Source: Globisporangium splendens
Taxonomy: Eukaryota > Oomycota > Peronosporomycetes > Pythiales > Pythiaceae
Reading direction: 5' to 3'
Length of the DNA: 64,000 nucleotides
NCBI GenBank assembly: GCA_006386115.1
Contig: VFIW01000004.1
Location: 124,001 to 188,000 of the forward strand
In this document: one piece after another, positions 21,001-27,963 of the stretch
Layout of the letters: every line of letters begins with the position of its first letter
Numbering within the stretch: the first letter of the stretch is position 1
Program-made: the position numbers and the translations under genes
Notes under the pieces: model-generated
What the model was told of the DNA's origin: nothing
Seen by the model: the letters and a program-made list of their open reading frames with translations, nothing else
The model's database searches: none

Positions 21001-21654
21001 GGAGAACCTCGTTCTCCCGCTCAGCGTACTTCAGCCGATCAAGAAGACGCTGATCACTCTGAGGATGCGCCTCAGAGTCACGAGCAGATCTTCCCTCCTC
21101 CAGCTCCTCCGTTGCGAGACTCCGAGGGAACCAACGCTGGATCGTGGAGAAGATACATGCTCATCGCGACCAATCGTCGCGAGGGAAGAAGGAGCGCGTC
21201 TATCGCGTCCGTTGGCTTGGTTACCCGCCAGATCGAGATACCTGGGAACCGGCCGCGATGCTCCAAGCCGATGTTCCTGGCTTGGTGCAGCAGTACGAGA
21301 GTCGACGCTAATCGACTCTCGCTTCCACAACTCGCGGATTCGATCTTGCAATCCGCGAGGAAGCATCACGCCGTTGTACCCACGAAGGTGCTCCTCGGTC
21401 AACTGAGGATCATCACTGATGCAGATGCGGTAACCCCTCGGTGTGGTCTTGACTCCACACGGAACCCCAAGATCCACGCATTCCTCGTGGATCGCCAACA
21501 ACTTTCCAACGGCATTGTGCCGGAGGAACTTATCCCGATTATCTCGCAATCGAGAGATACACTTCGCAGCGTCTTCGTTGAAATTCACAACGAAGGCACC
21601 CCACGCTTGCGAAAGGAACAGCGCTTGTTTCTCAGCGCTGTGAGACTTCTTTGA
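18022..21654 (+). CDS. pol: Retrotransposon RT, RNase H and integrase (pol part 2)
   Basis: Open frame of 1,210 codons, of which the part to about 21110 is meaningful. RT: GWRIVHAFNKLN, STIDLRDGFYQI, LVMPQGLTNAPATFNR and the catalytic YFDD at 18577-18588 (usual YVDD/YIDD). RNase H: VVCDASDFAIGCALMQ, YPVHDKELLAM, VYTDHASL, FNVIADALSRRP. Integrase: H-x-H/C-x2-C zinc site (CEVCQ near 19825), D,D-35-E core (MDFIFG, VSDRDPRFTA, GQTERVNRTL), then the GPY/F-type module YIGPFKVLERIG. Beyond about 21110 the sensible frame is the -1 frame carrying the chromodomain, so the long tail to 21654 is probably not protein in this form. Confidence 0.9.
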   Translation: MKEYEDVFPEEVPSRLPTDKGVRHEIDLKPGTKYCVTRQWPLPREQVKVIDEFFEARRKAGQVRESNSPHCSPTFCVKKATGGWRIVHAFNKLNAATIPAQTPIPRKDVIIDSMQGSTIFSTIDLRDGFYQILMREKDIPFTAVSTPSGMLWEWLVMPQGLTNAPATFNRCVTQLSRPVRDFAPSYFDDVFIHSRASDAASNVEMHKEHLRQLLDLMRKHKLYANIQKCMFGVDEIPVLGCFVGKNGVRPDPEKIKAINDWPVPTSQKDLRKFLGLATYLHKYSQNYAGIIRPLSSLLKKDVDWKWSDECQDAFVKVKSSLMEAPVLAIADHERPFYVVCDASDFAIGCALMQRDDADRERVICYQSRQLKPAERNYPVHDKELLAMKYALTKFRVYLLGSKRFTVYTDHASLRTAVKSPHLSQRMARWLSFFAEYEFDVEYKPGRFNVIADALSRRPDFESKANDSKEDRVMAITRESTPTSSLLDDIKRAYATDSDISRLVAHLSNPSDKSLKVLDPAQRARLHRCEMRNDVLYYRIDDSDEPRAVVPNDSDLRNRVLFEYHDAPFRGHPGREETYLALSRDFYWSHQYKWVRKYVRACEVCQRVKPAPVTNAPLRSLPVPTDCWKSVSMDFIFGLPADSSKKTGILVIVDRFSKMVHLSAVPASVTTKQTAQIFLDSVFRLHGMPTEIVSDRDPRFTAAFWQELFRLLGTQLKMSTADHPQTGGQTERVNRTLEDILRSCAHSFTHWSECLPLAEFAINNSVHVSTGHTPFYVNALRHPRVPSILGGMSPPSVTSPLSGGGVREAAASEQAKSAEISHHHGQATTHAAIVDKDIATTVLQRQAVIRFVRDSIADAVDGQKEQADKSGRKNTNEFQRNSFVLLSTANLPNRVVSSDSNKLLPRYIGPFKVLERIGDAYTLELPPTMRLHPTFYVGRLKAYHRHDDSLVSSSSGDRGREGSQAQACDQPRASKAVPRAARASRSSRLARPEVGEPRSPAQRTSADQEDADHSEDAPQSHEQIFPPPAPPLRDSEGTNAGSWRRYMLIATNRREGRRSASIASVGLVTRQIEIPGNRPRCSKPMFLAWCSSTRVDANRLSLPQLADSILQSARKHHAVVPTKVLLGQLRIITDADAVTPRCGLDSTRNPKIHAFLVDRQQLSNGIVPEELIPIISQSRDTLRSVFVEIHNEGTPRLRKEQRLFLSAVRLL

Positions 21655-22374
21655 CTTCGATCGACCATCAAAGTACCGCATCGAATGGAAAAGGTCGATG
21701 TAAAACTCCTCGCGCGCCTTGGGATGGAAGTTCTGTCGAAGGACGAAGTCATCATCCTTGATGGTACTAACATCGTACAGCGCGTGAGTGCCCGCACGCT
21801 GGGTGCCACGATGTGCACGAACCCAATTGGGTTTGGGCGCCCATAAGTGACTCCAGCTAGAAGGGACGAAATCCATCCCTTCAGAAGGACCCGTCACCGG
21901 ATCCTTCTCCTCCGCCGGAAAGGCAAGATGGCGTGGCAACTCGCTATTTCCCGATGACGCAGTAACCTGCGCATCAGATTCGGATTCCACATCGAAGAGC
22001 AAGTCCTCGAGTGGATCGACAGCTTCCAGTTCACAATTGGACGCGTCCAGCGAGAGAAGGATATTTCTCGCTGCATTCACCAGGTCGGGATCAGCTGACG
22101 CTAATCCTTCCCGACCGAGATTTCCCATCGTGTTGGCAGATGCCGCGCTTTCCGACGCTCCGACGTCGGAAATGGCAACCGCCACGGTGGATCCGCTCGT
22201 TTCTCCGTGAGGAGATCCCTCCTCACGACGCTTCTTCCGCGTAGGCTCATTCAAGAGGACCGCGGACGACGAACGTTTCGCTTCGTTTCGTTTGAGATCC
22301 GAACGGTCAACGGAAGAAGACTCGACTTCTTCCTCCCGATCGTCACGCACGACATTCGTCGTGGTGCTACTCAT
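21031..22374 (-). CDS. Antisense ORF of the LTR element, unknown function
   Basis: 447 codons from the first ATG at 22374 on the strand opposite to gag-pol, in the gap between pol and the 3' LTR; its 3' end overlaps the chromodomain. The N-terminal half is acidic and Ser-rich, with a basic patch (PTRKKRREEG) that could be a nuclear localisation signal. The middle looks globular: KAREEFYIDLFHSMRYFDG, AFVVNFNEDAAKCISRLRDN, VGKLLAIHEECVDLGVPCG, YNGVMLPRGLQDRIRELW. I do not recognise the family. About 1,060 nt lie outside any sense gene, so it is not a mere shadow of pol. Antisense ORFs in this position are known from some plant Ty3/gypsy elements. Confidence 0.65.
   Translation of the reverse strand: MSSTTTNVVRDDREEEVESSSVDRSDLKRNEAKRSSSAVLLNEPTRKKRREEGSPHGETSGSTVAVAISDVGASESAASANTMGNLGREGLASADPDLVNAARNILLSLDASNCELEAVDPLEDLLFDVESESDAQVTASSGNSELPRHLAFPAEEKDPVTGPSEGMDFVPSSWSHLWAPKPNWVRAHRGTQRAGTHALYDVSTIKDDDFVLRQNFHPKAREEFYIDLFHSMRYFDGRSKSKKSHSAEKQALFLSQAWGAFVVNFNEDAAKCISRLRDNRDKFLRHNAVGKLLAIHEECVDLGVPCGVKTTPRGYRICISDDPQLTEEHLRGYNGVMLPRGLQDRIRELWKRESISVDSRTAAPSQEHRLGASRPVPRYLDLAGNQANGRDRRAPSSLATIGRDEHVSSPRSSVGSLGVSQRRSWRREDLLVTLRRILRVISVFLIG
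21063..21311 (+). CDS. pol: Integrase C-terminal chromodomain, in -1 frame
   Basis: In the frame one base back from integrase the sequence reads WIVEKIHAHRD, then YRVRWLGYPPDRDTWEP and LVQQYESRR before a stop at 21309-21311. These are chromodomain landmarks (aromatic cage W/Y positions, WEP). In Ty3-type chromoviruses this module steers integration to modified chromatin. Stops at 21051 and 21060 in this frame confine the frame change to about 21063-21115. Confidence 0.8.
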   Translation, partial: GCASESRADLPSSSSSVARLRGNQRWIVEKIHAHRDQSSRGKKERVYRVRWLGYPPDRDTWEPAAMLQADVPGLVQQYESRR

Positions 22375-22813
22375 TGGAGTGTTGCAAGGAGTGTAAGAGG
22401 GCGCTGTTCCAAACAGTCCCTCAAACAAGGCACACACGCTTGTGCCAGAGGAAGCGATCTCCCGACTTGGAGGGAGGAAGGACGACTTGAGTACTTGGAG
22501 GAAAATTTGCAACTGAATTGAAATGGCTATGGTTCCTGTCGCTACTTACTAATGAACCCCAAGGGATCCTACAGGTTTTATAACTAAAACCTAAACATAC
22601 ACAATAAAACCTATGAATCTGATATATAAAACCTTGGGTACACTGAGGTTGAACCTACGTGATCTTCGAGAAGCTTGAACTTCAAGTCTTATTTAAAATC
22701 CCTGCAAAGTGATTGGCTCGCGCCACTCACTTCAGGCGGCAGAGACACGTCGGTCTCGTCTCCAGTGCAGTTTCTCAAGCAGGAACCATCACTCTGTACT
22801 TGATTAGTACATG
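22375..22813. other. Region upstream of antisense ORF
   Basis: About 440 nt with AT-rich, TATA-like sequence (near 22620-22632) and a tandem echo of the repeat start (near 22788-22830). Probably the leader and promoter of the antisense ORF. No sense gene. Confidence 0.35.
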
Positions 22814-23041
22814 GATGTTATCACTCTGTGCTGATTAGTACATGAGAACAACATTCTGCACTGATTCGTACAGAGAACACTCGTGACGTCATCGAATGAC
22901 GTCACACGTGCATGTGGGGACTGTATTACCGTAATACCTTTGTTATTTGTGTCTCCACAATGCACGCTGAAGGTGGTGTGTGACACACTAGATCTGGGAA
23001 CAGATCCACCTTCATGTAATGGCTGGTTATAGCCCATTACA
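22814..23041 (+). repeat. 228-bp repeat, copy 1, with paired CRE palindromes
   Basis: Starts GATGTTATCACTCTG and ends in a hairpin TGTAATGG...CCCATTACA. Matches 23735-23962 with roughly eight differences over the same length. It carries two TGACGTCA palindromes at 22884-22891 and 22897-22904. TG...CA boundaries would be compatible with a small solo LTR, but no target-site duplication is seen. Confidence 0.85.
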
Positions 23042-23301
23042 AGGAGTCACCTCCTCGCTACTCGACTCGTAGTCAACAGCATCGCTGTTGATCGAAGACA
23101 TTTGTACCAGGTTCACCTCGCACAGCTTGCGGCGTCTGGAAAGCTCTCTGTTGGGCACGGCGCACACTGAGAACTGAGCCCGCAAGACTCAGTGCTCTGC
23201 CTTCTGTGACCAGTTCCTCCGAACAAGGAAGAACACCAAAGAACACAGAAGAACACAAGATGGATTGGTCGCGCGCGTTTCTACGTGACCAATCGCTTTA
23301 C
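23042..23301. other. Element 3' internal region, nothing recognised
   Basis: Short noncoding stretch between the 228-bp repeat and the polypurine tract. No coding or RNA feature seen. Confidence 0.4.
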
Positions 23302-23311
23302 GGGGGGATGG
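23302..23311 (+). other. Polypurine tract
   Basis: GGGGGGATGG immediately precedes the 3' LTR, the expected plus-strand primer position for LTR-element reverse transcription. Confidence 0.7.
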
Positions 23312-23734
23312 TGTAATGGGGCCACCCATTACATGGGTTCCTGGGTCAGGAGAGTGTGGGTTTTCTCCCACATGGGTTTTACCACCTCTTCCGAACCCAC
23401 CCACGTAGTACAGTTGGAGACACATTAATATGTGTCACTCATGAACACTGTACGTAGCCATTTGCATATTAGCCAATAAGACTAAGCCGTTAAGATTTAA
23501 TCCCATTGGATGATATTCGGACTGGACATCCGATTATCTACCAATGAGAGACACCGTAGGTTTCAGTCACTACGATTGCATGTTAGCACTTTAACGTTTT
23601 AATGCACTTCTCAATTTGCACGGTAACGCGCAAAGCTCCCTCCCTTCTCCTTGGACACAGTGTTATAACTGTGCCCTTCCTTTCACCTGCGCTTCCTCAA
23701 CGCACGTGTACGTCGTGTAACGAGTCCCGTTACA
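23312..23734 (+). repeat. 3' LTR
   Basis: 423 bp, same length as the 5' LTR with about five substitutions. Its right end abuts the second 228-bp repeat with no intervening base. Confidence 0.93.
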
Positions 23735-23962
23735 GATGTTATCACTCTGTACTGATTAGTACATGAGAACAACATTCTGCACTGATCAGCACAGAGAACA
23801 CTCGTGACGTCATCGAATGACGTCACACGTGCATGTGGGGACTGTATTACCGTAATCCCTTTGTCATTTGTGTCTCCACAATGCACGCTGAAGGTGGTGT
23901 GTGACACACTAGATCTGGGAACAGATCCACCTTCATGTAATGGCTGGTTTCAGCCCATTACA
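23735..23962 (+). repeat. 228-bp repeat, copy 2
   Basis: Same length as 22814-23041. CRE palindromes TGACGTCA at 23805-23812 and 23818-23825. The terminal hairpin is better paired here (TGTAATGGCTG with CAGCCCATTACA). It lies between the 3' LTR and an inverted LTR remnant. Confidence 0.85.
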
Positions 23963-24370
23963 AAAGTGCCACCAGGTGTAACGGGAATGCCCGTTACACG
24001 GCGTACACGTGCTTTGAGGAAGCGCAGGTGAGAGGAAGGGCACAGCGGTAATGCTGTGTCCAAAAGAAGGAAGGGAGCTTTGCGCGATAACGTGCAAAAA
24101 GAGAAGTGAATTGAAATCTCAAGGTTTGAAATGCAAATCTGATGGGTTGTTCCTACGGAGCCTTCGATTGGTAGATAGTCGGGTGTCCAATCCGACTATC
24201 ATCCAATGAGATTAAACTTTAATATAAAGTTCTTATTGGCTAAAAATGCAATTGGCTACATACAGTGTTGATGGGTTAACGGGTGTGTTTGTAGAGAGTG
24301 GGAGAACCCGTGTGGGTATGACCCACACCCTTTGTACCCAACAACCCATGTAATGGGAAGCCACATTACA
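23963..24370 (-). mobile_element. Inverted, diverged LTR with primer-binding site (remnant of a related element)
   Basis: 23977-24370 (394 bp) is a diverged reverse complement of the 423-bp LTR, starting TGTAACGGG and ending CATTACA, each end again palindromic. The bases 23963-23976 are the complement of the PBS (one change). On the minus strand this is therefore a 5' LTR followed by PBS, cut off where the 228-bp repeat begins. An older, deleted copy of the same family. Confidence 0.75.
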
Positions 24371-24462
24371 TTCTCCATACACCAACGTGTGCCCTTATAT
24401 ACTCATTGAAGGATTTGCGTGAGGGAAAGCCATGCCTCATGTTACCCAGTCAATCGTGGGAT

Positions 24463-25200
24463 TCATGCAGATAGCCAGGGGCGATCAAGTATTCCATCGC
24501 AGTCATAATTGATTGGCCAGATCATAAACTGAGTAGAACCTGCCACACCATCGCACTGGACTTCCAAATTAGCGCACGCCACGTTGCGATGCTGCTGAAC
24601 ACCTTCAAAACCACGAGCCCCAACATCACGTCGCTCCATAGAAGAAATATCAAACACTCTGTCGCTCAGAATGCAGTGCGAGGCACCAGAGTCAACCAGC
24701 ATGTTGAACTCCTTGCCATTGATAGTCACCGTTCTTAGGAAAGGTTCACTTGCTCCGACTTTAATAGCAAGCAAGTCCAACGTCTCAGTCTCTTGACGTG
24801 CTGGGGGAGGTTTAGGGCTGATTAAACTCTCTGTTGACGCTCCACTTACATCAACCAAGCTTGCCCGTTTCCCTGGTCGGTTTCCTTGTTGCATTTAGGG
24901 CAATTAGCAATCCGATGACCGCATCGTTTGCAATAATAACAGAGAGTCTGCCTGATGAACTGACACTTCGAGATGTTTCGCGAGTCAACCTGGGAGATTT
25001 GTATGGGGGTAGAGTCGCTTGAGCTGGATCGGTTCTGCCACTGATGTGCTGACTGCTTGGTCAAAAGTCGCGACCGATCACGGTCTTGATTGGATGAGAA
25101 GTGCGTTCTTTTAAAAGCTAGCGCCGCAGTGATTGGTTCCGCAAGAGTGGAACATTGCTGGTACATGACCTCCTTACTTGTTTCCGACTTTAACCCATAG
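24463..25200 (-). pseudogene. gag zinc knuckle and protease fragment of a different retroelement
   Basis: On the minus strand two overlapping frames show retroelement signatures. One (from about 25200) ends in a zinc knuckle CYYCKRCGHRIANC. The next frame (24463-24894) has a protease active site FNMLVDSGASHCILS and a degenerate ILDRPWLSA, after which the expected continuation is out of frame. No RT follows, so this is a decayed fragment unrelated in sequence to the 8.3-kb element. Confidence 0.7.
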
Positions 25201-25335
25201 TGGCCCGTACTTCGTGTCTTTCGAAATGCACAGCTGTTGTCAACGTATGCAGAGAACATGCTATGGATAGAAATTGCACGAGCTCTACCGACCTTATTGG
25301 CTCGGCCCTCGATCAGATGAAGACAATCCTTTCTC

Positions 25336-25855
25336 GACAGAGCATCGAGAAGAAGCCGATGAAGATCGTACAGACCCCCAACGCCACTTCCAGTGTGGCC
25401 GATGACTCGACTATGAAGCACCAGCAAATCGACGCTCTGCTGCTTGAAAACGCGCACTGGAAGAGCGAGCGCCGTGCTCTCGCGCAGCGCTTTCTGACGG
25501 CCCAAGCGTCCCCGTCGTCCCGCTCGTCGTATGAACAAACCAAGACTTGCGAGATTGACGCCATGGACCGTCAATACCACGAAACCATCATCAAGCAAAA
25601 GGAAGCGCAGCTGGACGCACACAAGTCGGCGTACCGTGAGCTTCGAAATGTTTGCGAACAACACGAGAGTCAGCGTGAAGCGTTGGAGAGAGCAGTCACG
25701 CGCTGCCAGTTCGATCGGGAGGAGCTTATGGACGATGTGGCCGACCTAAAGGCTGAGCTCAAGACCACGAATGCACAAAACCAGCAACTGGCCGCGTGCA
25801 TAATGGAGATGGAGACTCTGTCCAAGCAACGAACCGACGAGATAAAGAAATGCGA
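25336..25855 (+). pseudogene. Coiled-coil gene segment, copy 1 (truncated by LINE)
   Basis: 520 bp almost identical to 31000-31519; the only protein-level changes I see are Ser for Ala (HKSAYRE versus HKAAYRE) and Lys for Arg just before the break. It encodes a heptad-rich helix (ALERAVTRCQFDREELMDDV, AELKTTNAQNQQLAACIME). The open frame extends upstream to 25200 and runs directly into LINE sequence downstream, so the original 3' part is lost. Confidence 0.75.
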
Positions 25856-27520
25856 CACAACCCTAGTCAAAGCTACGCATACAGTTCACTCCGCAATGGA
25901 CTGTGACATCATGGCATCAAGAGACTTGAACGGGCAGATGGTGTCGATCCATGCATATCCACGTTTCACAGGAATCGTGCAACTATGGGGTGGCAACGGA
26001 CGATACAATACCATTAGATCTTTCTGTCGGCAACAAGTTGCAGCAACGAGGACACAAATTGGCAAAGATACTCGAGATGCAGCAGTCAACAAAGCTGTCC
26101 ATACAGCAAGATCTCTGTGGCCAGGACTGCAATTAATCCAATGGAGCGAATTACACAACATCCCAGGGATTACAGTTTATACGGCCCAGACTCTTCTCCG
26201 GCTGAAAGCCAACCGACTCTCCATGTGGAACTATGAGAAAGCTGATCTATCCTGCTCGAATCCCGAATGTCCCCAAGTTGTCCAATCTTCTGTTCAACAT
26301 CTATTCTGGGAGTGTCCGAAAGCCAAACTGGTGTGGAACTGCTTCTATGCGCTACGGGCGAAGATCGGAATCACTCCTGGTCACGACCCCGCAATCTGGA
26401 TCTTCAGTCTGGATCTACCAGATACTCCAAGGCATGCATGGACCACGATCAAGAGACACATTATCGGACATAAGTTCTCCAATGAACATCTCCAAGATCA
26501 TCTCTATCCCGTCGCACACATGCTGTGGCGATATATGAGCGCGTCGCTCATACAGACCATTTGGTGTGCGCATCTGCGACGCATGGATCCGGATCCAATC
26601 GAATCGACTGCTGAGATGGCGATCATGATGACCAGATTAGAGGCAGGAATGCGAAACCTCACACGACTCGCTGAAGCGCAAGCTGGAGGCTCTGACGGTC
26701 ACACGGTTGTAGCAGTTCTCAAAGCCTATGTCGACTGCTTTCTCAGCCAAACCGACGCCATCCCCCTGACTCCAAGTGATACTCGCGGCGTTTACCTGTT
26801 GTTTTTCGATGGTGGATCACGCGGCAATCCAGGACCATGAGGGACTGGATCCATTATCGTGCGTGTCCATAAGGACTCGCACACAGCCAGTTTAATTTGG
26901 GCCGCGAGCATGGCGTACAGCAGGAAGGACACGACCAACAACTTTGCCGAGTACTGGGGTCTCATACACGGACTCCGAGAAGCCCAACGCAGTCATTTCG
27001 AACCGTTGTACGTGATTGGAGACAGTGCACTCATTATCTCCCAACAGCGAATGCATCGGTCCCCTCGACAGCACCGATTGGCACGTTTATACCAGACAAG
27101 TCGACAACTCGCGGATTGCATCGACATCCGAGGATGGTACCATCACTACCGTGTCTTCAACAAGATGGCGGACTCAGCTGCCAACCTAGCCATGGATACC
27201 AGAACCTCAACGCAGGTTCACTTCCCAACTCAAAGAGCTGCTTTCAACAATCTCACCCAGGATCTTGACAACGACGTCATGCATTGGCTTATGCGAAGTT
27301 CGGAAGACCCAAGGTCATTGGACAACACAAGGCAGCCTCACATAGGACCAAGAGAACATGCCATCCTGGTCAAAGATTATTTAGCATTCAGAAGTGATCT
27401 AGTGCAATCCGCGCTGTAGACACATTTACACTCCTAGATGAAATTCGTAATGAAGATTAGATAGGAGAATGGATATTGTAGGTCACGACGACGAACCTAA
27501 ATATACCTCACCTTAAAAAA
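25856..27520 (+). mobile_element. 5'-truncated LINE with zinc-binding and RNase H domains, one in-frame stop
   Basis: The coding part runs from 25856 to 27419. It lacks endonuclease and RT, beginning just upstream of a zf-RVT-like region (LLRLKANRLSMWN, CSNPECPQVV, HLFWECPKAKLVWNCF), followed by RNase H (LLFFDGGSRGNPGP, NNFAEYWGLIHGLREAQ, YVIGDSALIISQ, NKMADSAANLA). A TGA at 26838-26840 interrupts RNase H right after the RGNPGP motif; reading continues in the same frame to a stop at 27417. The 3' end probably lies at the A-rich CCTTAAAAAAG near 27511-27521. Truncation at the 5' end is typical of target-primed reverse transcription. Confidence 0.8.
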
Positions 27521-27629
27521 GTAATGAGCGCCTTCCTTAGAAGCGTTATTTGCTTTTTCGCCTTGAGCACCAGCGCTTGGGAGCGTTAATATTGTGCGCA
27601 AGCGATGAGTTGCTGCGAATAAAAACCTC

Positions 27630-27870
27630 AGGCGACGACATGCGAACGACGAACAGCGAGCTTTGCGTTCATTTCACCAAGTTGCGTTTCATATTTACGA
27701 GTGTGCGCGCAATTTCCTAAGCCTAGTGAGCTCAATCTCTCGAGCTGAAACACAACAGCGTGTGACACGGAGTAGTTTTGGTCTTATGGTTTGGAGTTCC
27801 ACTAGCCAAAGCTACTTCTTCGTGAAGGCACAGCGCACACATCGAGCACTTCCAGCGAGAGAGGGCACGC
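27630..27870 (-). pseudogene. Duplicated 3'-end fragment of the large coiled-coil gene
   Basis: Minus-strand reading ILRALSRWKCSMCALCLHEE resembles the last residues of the large coiled-coil protein (VLRAFLHWKCSTYALRFQEA) at 32359-32450, and flanking noncoding sequence is also alignable (27700-27870 with about 32250-32440). It lies in the same order relative to coiled-coil copy 1 as the intact gene does to copy 2. Confidence 0.6.
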
Positions 27871-27963
27871 AAAATGGCAATCGCATCGATCGTATGGAGC
27901 GCAATTTCATGCGAGGAGCCACAAAAATGGCGTGATCGAACGCCAAACCATCACTAAACATTG

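Larger units (their letters stand above)
15437..23734 (+). mobile_element. Ty3/gypsy-type chromodomain LTR retrotransposon with antisense ORF
   Basis: 8.3-kb element bounded by two 423-bp LTRs (15437-15859 and 23312-23734) that both start TGTAAT and end GTTACA. Primer-binding site at 15862 and a polypurine tract just before the 3' LTR. Order: gag, protease, RT, RNase H, integrase, chromodomain, then an antisense ORF and a 228-bp repeat. I count about five differences between LTRs, so the insertion is young, yet the pol region needs frame changes. No target-site duplication is visible: CATTG lies on the left and GATGT on the right. That points to recombination or later insertion at one flank. 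Confidence 0.9.

Noticed and set aside
21312..21654. Continuation of the integrase frame to 21654 as protein
   Set aside because: The chromodomain is in the -1 frame and ends at 21311, and the tail lies opposite the antisense ORF; it has no domain features.
15437..23734. Target-site duplication of the LTR element
   Set aside because: Flanks CATTG and GATGT do not match; no duplication of 4-6 bp found.
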